Positions 24,464 through 34,390 of a DNA stretch of 64,000 nt are shown one piece after another. Position numbers and translations under genes: made by a program. The notes under the pieces are model-generated. The model saw nothing but the letters and a program-made list of their open reading frames with translations, did no database searches and was not told the DNA's origin. Position 1 is the stretch's first letter, and each line of letters begins with the position of its first letter. The stretch comes from Erwinia aphidicola (GTDB taxonomy: Bacteria > Pseudomonadota > Gammaproteobacteria > Enterobacterales > Enterobacteriaceae). The stretch spans positions 1,798,001 through 1,862,000 of the forward strand of contig NZ_JAMKCQ010000001.1 in the NCBI RefSeq assembly GCF_024169515.1. The letters run 5' to 3'.

Positions 24464-25590
24464 TTTGCTAAAACTCGCTGATAAAGATCGATCAGTTGCG
24501 CCGACAGACTGGCTGGGCTGTACGGTAAAATTTTTGCCCGTGCAGCTTCTGCCATTGTCGAGCCCAGCGTCTGATGAGGCAATTGCTCAATCGCTGAGGT
24601 GAGTGCGGCAACATCCAGTGCATCCGTAACGAAACCATTCACACCCTGAGTAATAAATTCGGCACCACCACAGTTTTTACTGGCGATTACCGGAAGGCCG
24701 CAGGCCATCGCTTCGAGGATCACGTTAGGGAAGGGATCGTACAGGGTGGGTAACAGCAAGCCGTCTGCCGCCTGATAAAAAGGCAGAGTCTCTTTCTGAA
24801 TCCCCATAAAATGGATGCGATCGCTGCAGCCCGATGAAACCGCTAACGCCCGGTATTTTTTTTCATCTTTATCCTGGCCAATAACCATCAGATGGTTGTT
24901 GGTTGGGGCCACTGCCTTAATAGCAGCTGCCAACCCTTTCCTTTCAAAACCAGAACCAACAAAAATCAGGCAGCGTACCTGCTGTGGTAGCTGCAGCTTT
25001 TGGCGAAGTTGCTGTCTGACTTCTTCATTTGCAGGAAGAAACTTTTGGCTATCAATCGCGTTATAAATGACGGTAATTTTTTCCGGAGTAACGTCAAATC
25101 TTTCAATGATTTCCTGTTTAATCATCGCGGCATTGCAAATCACTGCTTTAAGCTCAGGCGCGGCATACATGGCCGCCTCCGCCTGCATGACGTAACGATG
25201 ATAGGGATTGCCAAATAATAAAGGTTGACGCCATTTCGGCAAAAGGCGTGCACGCTGTTGTAGCCAGTTGTGATGAACGCCATCGCCGGCGCGATAAATA
25301 TCACAGCCGGCGATACGCTCATGGCTTTGCACCAAGTCAAAGTTCTCGCGTTGCCACAGGGCTCTGGCAGCTGAGGCAAAACCGCGTTCGCGGCTGATGC
25401 GCCCAAACTTAAGTGGGTTACAGCGGTGAATATGCCAGTCGGGATGATTTTCCCCCTGCCACTCGCGGGTGATGACATTGAGTTCAAGGTTTTGCTGCTC
25501 AAGGGCTGAGAGTGCCCGCGAAATAAAGCGTTCCGCTCCACCGTCCGGGCGATATTTTTGGCGTACAAGCGCCAGGCGAAAAGGCTTCAT
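24460..25590 (-). CDS. wabG: GT4 LPS core glycosyltransferase (WabG-like)
   Basis: A 376-residue GT4 protein of the WaaG/WabG type: MKPFRLALVRQKYRPDGGAE at the start, the GSGFERKGLAAAI hinge, and the donor motif DPFPNVILEAMACGLPVI. In Klebsiella WabG adds a uronic acid to heptose II. The start at 25590 is chosen because its ATG overlaps the waaQ stop (ATGA), coupling the genes; it matches the usual WabG length. The E. coli homologue WaaG adds glucose instead, so the sugar is not certain. Confidence 0.78.
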   Translation of the reverse strand: MKPFRLALVRQKYRPDGGAERFISRALSALEQQNLELNVITREWQGENHPDWHIHRCNPLKFGRISRERGFASAARALWQRENFDLVQSHERIAGCDIYRAGDGVHHNWLQQRARLLPKWRQPLLFGNPYHRYVMQAEAAMYAAPELKAVICNAAMIKQEIIERFDVTPEKITVIYNAIDSQKFLPANEEVRQQLRQKLQLPQQVRCLIFVGSGFERKGLAAAIKAVAPTNNHLMVIGQDKDEKKYRALAVSSGCSDRIHFMGIQKETLPFYQAADGLLLPTLYDPFPNVILEAMACGLPVIASKNCGGAEFITQGVNGFVTDALDVAALTSAIEQLPHQTLGSTMAEAARAKILPYSPASLSAQLIDLYQRVLAK

Positions 25591-26654
25591 ACCAGCCACT
25601 CCTTTGTGGCAGCGATGACGGCGTCGACAGGGATGATATCGAGATAGCGTTGGTTGGTTTTCGTATCCACCTCATCGGGGTCAGGAAGAGGGCCATAGTC
25701 GCCAGCCCAAATTGTGGTGCCCCGGCCCTGCCAAGGGTGCCAGAATGTCAGTTTGCTTGGGCCAAATAGGGCTACAAATGGGGTATCTAATGCCGCTGCC
25801 ATGTGCATAGGAACGGAATCCACCCCAATGAACAACCTCGCATGATCAATGAGTGCAGCAAGCTGACGCAAACTGAGCTGTCCGGACAGGGAAACGATGC
25901 GTTCAGCAGGACAGTTGGCCAAAATTTTGGTCACCATCTCCTGCTCGCGTTTGTCAGGGCCTGAAGTGATCACCAGCGTGTGGCCCTTTACTTGTAGCGC
26001 AGTGATGGCTGCCGCCATTTTCTCTTCCGTCCAGCATTTGAAAAACCAGCGAGAAGTCGGTTGTACCAGAATATAGGGTTGATTAACTTGATGCTGGTGG
26101 AGGAGTTCTTCGGCTCGTTGCCAGTCTACAGCATCATAGCCCATGGTGACCTGAGTAACATGGGTAGCCAGTTTGAGTGGCTCAAGCAATGACAGATTCT
26201 GTTCAACGGTGTGCAGTTTATGATGGTGGGTAACCGGGATCAGCTGGGTATGGCACTTACGCCAGAATGCTCCGCGCCGTTTAGGAAAATCGAAACCTAA
26301 TCTTATCGGTGCTCCTGTCCAGCGCGCTGCAATGGCACTTCGCCACTGATCGGCAAGATTGAGCACCACATCATACTTTTTGCCACGAAGCTGCTGCAGC
26401 AACCGCCATTCATAGCCCAGATGCGCTTTTGCACCCTGTTTCTTCCACTGCCTGTCTATAGTAATCAATTCGCCTATCGCAGGATTAGCCGACAGCATTT
26501 CCCGTGTTTCATGATAAAGCAGGACATCAATTTCTGCCTGTGGCCAGCACTGTTTCAAACTATTGATCACCGGGGTCAGCAGTAGCATATCGCCGTGATG
26601 ACGGAGTTTGATAACCAGAATGCGTTGTGGAGTGGAAGTCGAGTCTGAATTCAT
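25587..26654 (-). CDS. waaQ: LPS heptosyltransferase III WaaQ
   Basis: A 355-residue GT9 enzyme expected to add the branching heptose III to heptose II. The N-terminus has RILVIKLRHHGDMLLLTPVI and the donor site is IGVDSVPMHMAAALDTPFVALFGPS (in short: DSVPMHMAAA). The start at 26654 follows a GGAAAG site; the upstream ATG at 26678 adds eight residues. It heads the waaQ-wabG-wabH operon, each joined by ATGA overlaps. Confidence 0.85.
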   Translation of the reverse strand: MNSDSTSTPQRILVIKLRHHGDMLLLTPVINSLKQCWPQAEIDVLLYHETREMLSANPAIGELITIDRQWKKQGAKAHLGYEWRLLQQLRGKKYDVVLNLADQWRSAIAARWTGAPIRLGFDFPKRRGAFWRKCHTQLIPVTHHHKLHTVEQNLSLLEPLKLATHVTQVTMGYDAVDWQRAEELLHQHQVNQPYILVQPTSRWFFKCWTEEKMAAAITALQVKGHTLVITSGPDKREQEMVTKILANCPAERIVSLSGQLSLRQLAALIDHARLFIGVDSVPMHMAAALDTPFVALFGPSKLTFWHPWQGRGTTIWAGDYGPLPDPDEVDTKTNQRYLDIIPVDAVIAATKEWLV

Positions 26655-26830
26655 TATCTGTGGCTTTCCGATGAACAAGTCTGGGATTCTAATGGACCTG
26701 AGGCAGCGTGGCTAGCCTTGGCAGATTTTCAGACTCTCACCAGCAGTTAAACATTGTCTGCAAAGTCGTTTGCGCGGGCGTAACGCCCTGCGTAACATAT
26801 GCAGTAAGGCTTATTTCAGGTTCAACACTC

Positions 26831-27793
26831 ATGTCTAAACCGGCGTTTATCATTACCATTGACACCGAGGGCGATAATTTGTGGCAAAATCACGATCGCA
26901 TCTCGACAAAAAATACGCACTATCTCCCTCGCTTTCAGGCTTTGTGTGAAAAATATGCCTTTAAGCCGGTTTATTTAACCAACTATGAGATGGCAATTGA
27001 CCCGGATTATGTCGCTTTTGCCCGTGATGTGATTTCCCGTGATACAGGTGAAATTGGCATGCATCTTCATGCGTGGAATAGTCCTCCGCTAGAACCACTG
27101 ACGGATGATGACTGGCGGCATAAACCCTACCTGATTGAGTATCCTGCCGAACAAATTCGCAGCAAAGTCGAGTTCATGACCCATCTGCTGGAAGAGACTT
27201 TCCAAACCAAGATGCTGAGTCATCGTGCCGGGCGTTGGGCGTTTAATGAATATTATGCTGCCTTACTGATAGAGTTTGGTTATGTGGTTGATTGCTCAGT
27301 GACGCCAAAGGTCAACTGGCAATACTCGCCAGGCAATCCTAAAGGCAACGGTGGAACAAACTATACGGATTTCCCCGAGCAGGCCTATTTCATTGATGAG
27401 AGAAACATTGCACAAAAAGGGGATTCGCCGCTGTTAGAAGTCCCCATGACGATCCAGTACAAGCACTCTGGCGTAATGAATGCTTTTAAGCAGGGATACG
27501 ATCGTCTGCGAGGTAAACGGCGTTCACCCTCTGTTCACTGGCTACGTCCATCCGGTGGCAATGTCGAAATGATGAAGCGCGTAGCGCAAAAATCGCTGGA
27601 TGAAGGTCATGACTACGTTGAATTCATGCTGCACTCCTCGGAGTTCATGCCAGGAGGCAGCCCAACATTCTCGACTGAGCAGCATATTGAGACGCTGTAT
27701 CAGGACCTGGAGCAGCTTTTTAGCTGGCTTTCAAAAAGGACGGTGGGGAAAACCCTGGCAGAGTATTATCGAGATAAGGTTGCCAAAAAGTGA
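26831..27793 (+). CDS. wabN: WabN-like core polysaccharide deacetylase
   Basis: A 320-residue protein with a deacetylase fold: metal-site pattern ITIDTEGD (residues 9-16) and MHLHAW (near residue 77), and HRAGRW further on. WabN in Klebsiella and Serratia removes the acetyl group from a core N-acetylglucosamine, leaving glucosamine. Position beside waaQ/wabG/wabH supports this. The start at 26831 is preferred to an upstream ATG at 26708, which adds 41 unrelated residues. Its stop overlaps the next gene's GTG (GTGA). Confidence 0.75.
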   Translation: MSKPAFIITIDTEGDNLWQNHDRISTKNTHYLPRFQALCEKYAFKPVYLTNYEMAIDPDYVAFARDVISRDTGEIGMHLHAWNSPPLEPLTDDDWRHKPYLIEYPAEQIRSKVEFMTHLLEETFQTKMLSHRAGRWAFNEYYAALLIEFGYVVDCSVTPKVNWQYSPGNPKGNGGTNYTDFPEQAYFIDERNIAQKGDSPLLEVPMTIQYKHSGVMNAFKQGYDRLRGKRRSPSVHWLRPSGGNVEMMKRVAQKSLDEGHDYVEFMLHSSEFMPGGSPTFSTEQHIETLYQDLEQLFSWLSKRTVGKTLAEYYRDKVAKK

Positions 27794-28875
27794 GAGAGTC
27801 TAAAAAAGTTAAAATTGCGCTGTGTAACCTTGTTATGAAACTCTTTTGCCGGCGATCCAAGGTTACGACCGAGAAGCGTCAGCTTTTGGCAACCCAGCAG
27901 TTTACCAGCATCCTTGTATATTCTACTACGGCGCTTGGAGACTATATGTTTAACTCTCCAGGAATACATGCAATTCGTTTGCGTTATCCGCAAGCAAAAA
28001 TTACATTGGTTGCTCATCCTAAATATGCCAATTTGCTGACCCGCCGTGACGATTATGATGATGTGTTGTTTTGGAATAATAAAGTCAGTGATATGTTTAA
28101 GTTGGTAGAAGAGGCAAAGCGCATTAGACCCCAACTCGCAGTGCTTTTACATTCACACATGCCCTATGACATCCTCAGCGCTGGTCTTGCCGGGTGCCAG
28201 TATATCGTGCGCGATAATTATGCTAAACCTATTGGGAAAATGGCATCCTGGCTGGTTTACGGTTTGGACTATTTTGATGAGCATGTAATTGCCAGGAAAA
28301 TGAAGCTTGTTTCTGTTCTCGGGTGCTCAACCGATAATGTTGATATGGTGTTACCTTGTGAGTTTCAGCGCCTCGAAAAAAATGCGAGTGTACGGCGGAT
28401 AGGCTTCCAGTTGGGGGCCTCCTCAAAAGTACGCTGTTGGCCCCCAGAATACTTTGCAATATTAGCAGAAAAGTTAATTGATAAGCATGGTGATATAGAA
28501 ATCGTCCTTATTGGTTCTGAAATAGAAACTCATTTAGCTACTGATTTTTTGAAGCAACTTGATCCTGTTTTTGCTAAAAAAGTTATCAATTATGTTGGAA
28601 AAACGACCTTACCGCAGCTATTGGGAGTGATTGATTCAATGGATTTGCTGATAACCGGTGATACAGGTCCTTTTCATCTTGCTATAGCGCTACATGTATC
28701 AACATTAAGCCTGTTTGTTACTGAAGACCCCCGGCGCAGTGGTCCATATCAAGATCCAAAATTGCATAAGCAGATCTATTTGCCTGTAACGGATCCCCGC
28801 GTTACTAATTTACAAGAACCTTTAAGAGCTATCTCACCAGAATATGTCTATGAGCGATTAGAACATATGATCTAA
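27790..28875 (+). CDS. GT9 heptosyltransferase-like glycosyltransferase
   Basis: A 361-residue GT9-type protein: ILVYSTTALGDYMFNSPGI near the N-terminus and the donor-site motif ITGDTGPFHLAIAL near residues 289-302. It begins at a GTG overlapping the wabN stop; an internal ATG at 27835 lacks a binding site. The gene is far more AT-rich than waaC or waaF, so it was probably acquired or exchanged with other outer-core genes. Specificity unknown. Confidence 0.75.
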   Translation: MRESKKVKIALCNLVMKLFCRRSKVTTEKRQLLATQQFTSILVYSTTALGDYMFNSPGIHAIRLRYPQAKITLVAHPKYANLLTRRDDYDDVLFWNNKVSDMFKLVEEAKRIRPQLAVLLHSHMPYDILSAGLAGCQYIVRDNYAKPIGKMASWLVYGLDYFDEHVIARKMKLVSVLGCSTDNVDMVLPCEFQRLEKNASVRRIGFQLGASSKVRCWPPEYFAILAEKLIDKHGDIEIVLIGSEIETHLATDFLKQLDPVFAKKVINYVGKTTLPQLLGVIDSMDLLITGDTGPFHLAIALHVSTLSLFVTEDPRRSGPYQDPKLHKQIYLPVTDPRVTNLQEPLRAISPEYVYERLEHMI

Positions 28876-28920
28876 CGCAATATCACGGGGCGGGGAGATT
28901 TTCATCACTCGCCCATTTAT

Positions 28921-29940
28921 CTAATCTTTAAAACCGTGTGGGTTTTTCTCTTGCCAGTTCCAGGTATCCCGCATCATTTGTTCTAAGCCACGTTTTGCCT
29001 TCCAACCTAATTGATCTTCGGCCAGATGAGTATCCGCCCAGCACTCTGCAATATCTCCTTCGCGGCGAGGCATAATGTTGTATGGGATACTTTTGCCGGA
29101 AATTTTTTCAAAGGCTTTCAGCATCTGCAAAACTGAATAGCCAACACCAGTACCTAAATTATAAGTATTGATGCCTGGAGCAATGTGTTCAAGAGCTTTC
29201 AAATGCCCCTCTGCCAAGTCCATGACATGGATATAGTCACGAACACCTGTACCATCGACTGTTGGATAATCATCACCAAAAATGGCCAGTTGAGGCAGTT
29301 TGCCACTGGCAACCTGGGAAATAAAAGGCATAAGGTTGTTAGGGATGCCGCCAGGGTCTTCACCTATTAAGCCTGATTCATGAGCACCCACAGGATTAAA
29401 ATAACGCAATATAGTGACTGCAAATTCTGGGCTGGACTTAACAACATCACGTAAAATTTGCTCTACCATAAATTTTGATGTGCCATAGGGATTTGTTGTA
29501 CCCCCTGTGCCTGAGTTTTCCGTTAAAGGAATTGCTTCGGGCGTGCCGTAAACTGTTGCTGAAGAGCTAAATATCAGGTTATATACTTGCGCCCTTCGCA
29601 TCTCCTCAAGCAATGTTAATGTGCCAGTGACATTATTTTGGTAATACTCAAGCGGTTTTTTAACAGACTCACCCACTGACTTGAGTCCAGCGAAATGGAT
29701 TACCGATGAAATTTTATGCTTTCCAAAAATTTCTTTAATAATACGGCGATCGTTAATATCACCTTGATAAAAAACGGCGCTACGACCAGTTATACAACTC
29801 ACACGATCCAAAGCGACACTAGAAGAGTTTGTCAAATTATCAAGCACAATAACTTCTTTACTTTTTTCCAGTAGTGCTAGCGTTGTATGGGAGCCAATAT
29901 ATCCAGCTCCGCCAGTGATTAAAATAGTCAATTTAGCCAC
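28921..29940 (-). CDS. galE: UDP-glucose 4-epimerase
   Basis: GalE interconverts UDP-glucose and UDP-galactose (or the N-acetyl forms). The 339-residue protein has the NAD site [22 protein letters not shown], and the catalytic YGTSK. It is the last gene of the hldD-waaF-waaC-GT4-waaL-galE run, overlapping waaL by 8 bp, and is AT-rich. This suggests a dedicated supply of a galacto-sugar for the outer core; another copy in a gal operon would be expected but lies outside the window. Confidence 0.9.
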   Translation of the reverse strand: MAKLTILITGGAGYIGSHTTLALLEKSKEVIVLDNLTNSSSVALDRVSCITGRSAVFYQGDINDRRIIKEIFGKHKISSVIHFAGLKSVGESVKKPLEYYQNNVTGTLTLLEEMRRAQVYNLIFSSSATVYGTPEAIPLTENSGTGGTTNPYGTSKFMVEQILRDVVKSSPEFAVTILRYFNPVGAHESGLIGEDPGGIPNNLMPFISQVASGKLPQLAIFGDDYPTVDGTGVRDYIHVMDLAEGHLKALEHIAPGINTYNLGTGVGYSVLQMLKAFEKISGKSIPYNIMPRREGDIAECWADTHLAEDQLGWKAKRGLEQMMRDTWNWQEKNPHGFKD

Positions 29941-31174
29941 CTTGTTTATTGTTTAAGTTAATGATTTTTCTATTATTTATAGTGCTGTCAATGCATAGAT
30001 AAAATGGAAGCAAAAGGATTAATGTCGTGACATAACGATGATCGATTAGTAGTGAATCAGTACTTCCATATAGCAAAGTAGGTGCCATTAACAGTAATGT
30101 TATAGTTGTGGAGCCTGTAAATCTGTATGAGGCATATATGGTGAAAATATAAAAAGCGAGTAGGATTATAACACCAAGTATCCCACGCAGTGTAATCGCT
30201 TCCAGCAGGTCATTGTGATAATGATATTTAATGACACGTAGTGCCTCGTGATTACCATTCTCATGATTATCAATGTATTGACGGGCAAGTGCATCTCGTC
30301 TATCGGCACTTTCCCCTAACATACTGCTACTAATAATTGAAAAGCCAGCTTTCCACATACTGAATCTTGAACCTAGCGAAGTGCTCTCATCATTATTTTT
30401 ATACTCATTGTACTCGATAAATGAACGCTCTAATCTTTCCGTCGCAGTATGGATTCGTGGAAGAAATAAAGATATCGCACAAACAGTCATTACGGCCAAT
30501 AAAACAAGGTTCTGTTTGTTAAAGAATTTTTCTTTCAATAATAGTAATAGTAAAATTAGTGGGTAAGTCAGCAAGACCGATCGTGTCTGTGTAAGTAATA
30601 CAATATAACTACTTATCATCACAACGAAAATCACCGATATGCTTCTGTACCAACCATTGAGCTTTAAAGTGATATAAGTAGCTGCTAGTGAAATAATCAC
30701 AAAAACATAGGCTGTCATAGTTGCGACTGTTTTCAATTCTAAGCGTCTATTAGGTACTGAAAGTTTAAAAGCAATTAATGTGGTATAAATAAATCCAATT
30801 GTTACCCAACTGTAAGCACCAAGCCATCCTTTATCAGATATCTTATCTCTATGAGAGATTAAATATATTGAAATTATTGTACCTAAAAACATCCTTTTCG
30901 CCGCTTCTCTATAATTCAGATCTATCTCATGTAACATTGTTGAACTAAAAATAACCGTCTGTAAATAGAGAGAGAAACTTAGTAGAAGGACAATGAATAC
31001 TATAAATGTTGCATAATTCAATTGCGGTTTGGTTTTCTTTATAAAAAAATCTATCAATGCTATAGCTGCTGCAAGATAAAGCGCATTGCGGCATATTGTC
31101 GATGCTACTAAAGATGATGAGAGTGAAATACAGCTAAGCCATAAAACCAGTGTTGTTGTTTTAGAATGTTTCAT
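29933..31174 (-). CDS. waaL: O-antigen ligase WaaL
   Basis: A 413-residue membrane protein with about ten to twelve hydrophobic segments and a large periplasmic loop around residues 220-315 ([29 protein letters not shown]). The H..H..N-D-x-L pattern and the [17 protein letters not shown] helix fit the Wzy_C/ligase family. WaaL joins O-antigen from undecaprenyl-PP to the lipid A core. It overlaps the GT4 gene by one base (TAATG). Very AT-rich, as usual for this variable gene. Confidence 0.82.
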   Translation of the reverse strand: MKHSKTTTLVLWLSCISLSSSLVASTICRNALYLAAAIALIDFFIKKTKPQLNYATFIVFIVLLLSFSLYLQTVIFSSTMLHEIDLNYREAAKRMFLGTIISIYLISHRDKISDKGWLGAYSWVTIGFIYTTLIAFKLSVPNRRLELKTVATMTAYVFVIISLAATYITLKLNGWYRSISVIFVVMISSYIVLLTQTRSVLLTYPLILLLLLLKEKFFNKQNLVLLAVMTVCAISLFLPRIHTATERLERSFIEYNEYKNNDESTSLGSRFSMWKAGFSIISSSMLGESADRRDALARQYIDNHENGNHEALRVIKYHYHNDLLEAITLRGILGVIILLAFYIFTIYASYRFTGSTTITLLLMAPTLLYGSTDSLLIDHRYVTTLILLLPFYLCIDSTINNRKIINLNNKQGG

Positions 31175-32364
31175 TAGTTTATACTTCTATCTGATAATTC
31201 ATTTTTTACATAATAGCTTAGCTTAGTATTAAATTCTGACATGAAGTCATTATAATCAAAATTTTCAGATGTATAGCGTTGCGCATTAGCGCTAAACTTA
31301 GCATAGGATTCCTGAAAAAGGAGTCGCTCTACAGCATCAGCACATGCTTTATGAGATAAAACCTGAGGTTCTATCAAAAAGTCATTAACAGGATCATACA
31401 CCTTATGTGGAAAATCTATACTTACTCCGGATAATTTTTTATGTTCCTCTATGCTGACGGATGGTTTTACACCAATACCACAGTATTCATCACGGATGGC
31501 TTCAGGTTGTCCATCAATTAAAGGGAATACTACAGGTACTGAAAAATATAACGCTTCCATTGATGAAAGGCCAAATGGTTCTGTAACGGGTGTACTTAAA
31601 TAAATGTCGATTCGATTAAAAAAATCTTTAGTGTTGTCTTGGAATCCGCTAAAAATTACTTTTTTTTCTAAATTTAACTTACTCGCTAGTTCCTCAAACG
31701 TCACTTGATCTGGACCTTTCCCTGCAATTTCAAGCATGACGTTATGACCGCGATTGATAAGCTCCTGCAGGGTCAGCAACATCACGCTAATTCCTTTTAA
31801 AGAAACAAGTCGTGATGCAGTCCCTAATTTCACACACTGTGAAAGTAATCTTGGAGAGGTATCTATACCGGAAGGTGTTTGGATTCGATTTAATACCACA
31901 TCAACATTACATTTTAAGTTAAATCTTAGCTCCATTACTCTTTTTGATGCATGAGACACTGCAATAATTCCATCCAGCATGGAAAAGAAATTCAGTGTTT
32001 TTTTGTTTTTCGCATAACGCCATGAACATCCGTGGTCATAATATATTAACTTACCACGCTTAGGCTTACTTATGAGTCCTGGTACAAGATCCCAGACAAT
32101 GATTACATCAGCACCAGTGCGTTCTATTTTCCACTGCAATAAATATTTGCGAAAAATTTGAGGGCAGCGTAGTGACAGTGCGTTAAAAATACGATTTGCG
32201 AAAGTAATTTTTGTCTTCGGCAGTTGTTTTTTAATTTCTTCACCGATGCTATTACTTATACAAATCACATTGTCATTATTGTCTTTATTTCCGTTGATGT
32301 ACTGCAGAAAAAGGCGCTCTACGCCACCCATCTTCTCCAGGTTAATAATGTGAAGTTTTTTCAT
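31174..32364 (-). CDS. GT4 family outer-core glycosyltransferase
   Basis: A 396-residue GT4-type protein: MKKLHIINLEKMGGVERLFLQ at the N-terminus (GGxE) and the donor motif TEPFGLSSMEALYFSVPVV near residues 272-290. The start at 32364 is chosen because it overlaps the waaC stop (ATGA). Between waaC and waaL, it most likely builds the outer core or the O-antigen attachment site. AT-rich. The sugar it transfers cannot be told. Confidence 0.78.
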   Translation of the reverse strand: MKKLHIINLEKMGGVERLFLQYINGNKDNNDNVICISNSIGEEIKKQLPKTKITFANRIFNALSLRCPQIFRKYLLQWKIERTGADVIIVWDLVPGLISKPKRGKLIYYDHGCSWRYAKNKKTLNFFSMLDGIIAVSHASKRVMELRFNLKCNVDVVLNRIQTPSGIDTSPRLLSQCVKLGTASRLVSLKGISVMLLTLQELINRGHNVMLEIAGKGPDQVTFEELASKLNLEKKVIFSGFQDNTKDFFNRIDIYLSTPVTEPFGLSSMEALYFSVPVVFPLIDGQPEAIRDEYCGIGVKPSVSIEEHKKLSGVSIDFPHKVYDPVNDFLIEPQVLSHKACADAVERLLFQESYAKFSANAQRYTSENFDYNDFMSEFNTKLSYYVKNELSDRSIN

Positions 32365-33329
32365 GACGCTACCTGCTGTAATGTATTCCATACCTGACTG
32401 GCACTAATCCCCGCCATCTCCTTCCCCGTTTCCGGGCGCAGTACATACTGATTCTTGCCATAACCGCCAATCAACCCCGGGTCCGTCGGGCCATAAAGGG
32501 TAATATTCGGTCGATCGAGGGCGGCGGTCAAGTGGCTAAGGCCGGTATCAACCGATACCACTGCACGCGCACCCGCCAGCGTGCGGGCAACCTGTTCCAG
32601 CGTCAGCTTAGGCAGGACCTCAACAAAGTCGAAGCCCTCGGCCAGCCTGAGTGCGCGCTGATGCTCATGCTCGGCACCCCAGGGCAATTTAATCTTTAGG
32701 CCTGAAGGCTGCATTAATCCGATCAGCTCACGCCAGTGGCTTTCCGGCCAGTGCTTATTATCGCGGGTGGTGGCGTGTAAAAACACCAGGTACTGGTTGG
32801 CATCAGCGGGCAGTTCGGCGGTGAAGTGCCGGGCAATGGCGTAGTCACCGGTAGTGGTGGGCAGGTCGTAACCAAGACTTTTGGCGAACAGTTCGCGGGT
32901 ACGCTGCACCGCGTGCTGCTGCTTACTGATTTCGTAACGCTTATCGTACCACCAGCTGGCAAATGGCTCGCGTGCGCTATTTCTGTCTGCGCCGTGTTTG
33001 ATACCTTTCGCCAGGCGCGTCACCAGCGCGGCGCTTTTAATCAGCCCCTGGGCGTCAATCACCGCGTCATATTCCCGCGACTGCAGTTCGCGTTTGAATG
33101 CGACCCGCTCTTCACGCACCTGGCTACCGAACCAGTGCTTACGCCAGCGGCGGATGGCAACAGGTAACACGCGGTCGACCGCCGGGTGCCAGGAAGGGAT
33201 CTGGGCAAAGCCCTCTTCCACCACCCAGTCAAAGCGAATACCGGGAATGGCGTGCATGGCGTCAGTTAACGCCGGCAAAGAGTGAAGCACATCCCCCATG
33301 GAGGAGGTTTTAATTATCAGAACCCGCAT
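32361..33329 (-). CDS. waaC: LPS heptosyltransferase I WaaC
   Basis: WaaC adds the first heptose to Kdo of the inner core from ADP-heptose. The 322-residue GT9 protein starts MRVLIIKTSSMGDVLHSLPAL and has the donor-site VSVDTGLSHLTAALDRP. It follows waaF with no intervening base. Close to E. coli WaaC. Confidence 0.94.
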   Translation of the reverse strand: MRVLIIKTSSMGDVLHSLPALTDAMHAIPGIRFDWVVEEGFAQIPSWHPAVDRVLPVAIRRWRKHWFGSQVREERVAFKRELQSREYDAVIDAQGLIKSAALVTRLAKGIKHGADRNSAREPFASWWYDKRYEISKQQHAVQRTRELFAKSLGYDLPTTTGDYAIARHFTAELPADANQYLVFLHATTRDNKHWPESHWRELIGLMQPSGLKIKLPWGAEHEHQRALRLAEGFDFVEVLPKLTLEQVARTLAGARAVVSVDTGLSHLTAALDRPNITLYGPTDPGLIGGYGKNQYVLRPETGKEMAGISASQVWNTLQQVAS

Positions 33330-34376
33330 TCAGACTCCAGGCCGGGGGCAAAGCGTTTCCAGCTCGGTCAGGACGCGTTCTGGAGTAATATCAATCAGGC
33401 TCTGGTGATAGCCTTCGGCGGCATCACCTTTACGCACTTTATGGTAACCCGTAATCAGGCGGATCACGCGTGCTTTATCGGAAAGTGGTGGGGTGAAATC
33501 CGGGCTGCTTGGGCCATACAGCGCGATCAGCGGGCGGTCGAGCGCGGCGGCGATGTGCATCAGCCCCGAGTCATTGCTGATCACGGCATGGCAGGCAGCC
33601 AGCAGGATGACTGCCTGCTCCAGCTGGGTTTTCCCGGCCAGATTACAGCAGTGCTGGCGTGACTCTTCAGCCAGCGAGGCGAGGATCGCTTCGCCGGTCT
33701 CAGCGTCTTTCGCCGAACCAAACAGCACCACCTGGTAGCCCTGATCGATCAGGCGCTGCGCTAGCGTGGCGTAGTGGTAGTGTGGCCAGCGTTTAGCCGG
33801 ACCGAACTCAGCGCCGGGGCAAAAACCAACGATCGGGCGCTGCGGGTTAAGGCTGAATGCGGCAACGGTCGCCTGCTTCTCATCTTCCCCTACCGCCAGC
33901 TTAGGCCACAGCAGCGGCTGCGGTAGATCTTGCGCGCGCTGAATACGCGCCTTGTCATAGCCAAGCGCGACATAGCGCTGCACCATCAGCGGAAAAGCCG
34001 CTTTATCCAGCACGCGGACATCATTCAGCAGCCCGTAACGCATCTCACCGCGCCAGCCGGTACGGCGGGGGATGGCGGCGAAGAAGGGCACCAGCGCAGA
34101 TTTAAATGAGTTTGGCAGTACGTAAGCACGCTCATAGCCGGCGGCACGCAGCGACTTGCCCAGACGACGGCGCTCGCCAATTTCCAGCGCGCCGTGGCCG
34201 AGCGGCATGGACAGCGCCTCGTGCACTTCCGGCATGCGTGATAGCAGAGGACGGCACCACGCGGGTGCCATCACATCGATTACGGCGTCAGGATTTTCGG
34301 CCTTCAGGGTGCGATAGAGACTTTGCGACATCATCATATCGCCGACCCATGACGGGCCGATTACCAGAGTTTTCAT
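33330..34376 (-). CDS. waaF: LPS heptosyltransferase II WaaF
   Basis: WaaF adds heptose II to heptose I. The 348-residue protein starts MKTLVIGPSWVGDMMMSQSL and contains FCPGAEFGPAKRWP and the donor-site ISNDSGLMHIAAALDRP. It lies 14 bp after hldD and abuts waaC. Confidence 0.95.
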   Translation of the reverse strand: MKTLVIGPSWVGDMMMSQSLYRTLKAENPDAVIDVMAPAWCRPLLSRMPEVHEALSMPLGHGALEIGERRRLGKSLRAAGYERAYVLPNSFKSALVPFFAAIPRRTGWRGEMRYGLLNDVRVLDKAAFPLMVQRYVALGYDKARIQRAQDLPQPLLWPKLAVGEDEKQATVAAFSLNPQRPIVGFCPGAEFGPAKRWPHYHYATLAQRLIDQGYQVVLFGSAKDAETGEAILASLAEESRQHCCNLAGKTQLEQAVILLAACHAVISNDSGLMHIAAALDRPLIALYGPSSPDFTPPLSDKARVIRLITGYHKVRKGDAAEGYHQSLIDITPERVLTELETLCPRPGV

Positions 34377-34390
34377 CGCCGGAAGGCCTC

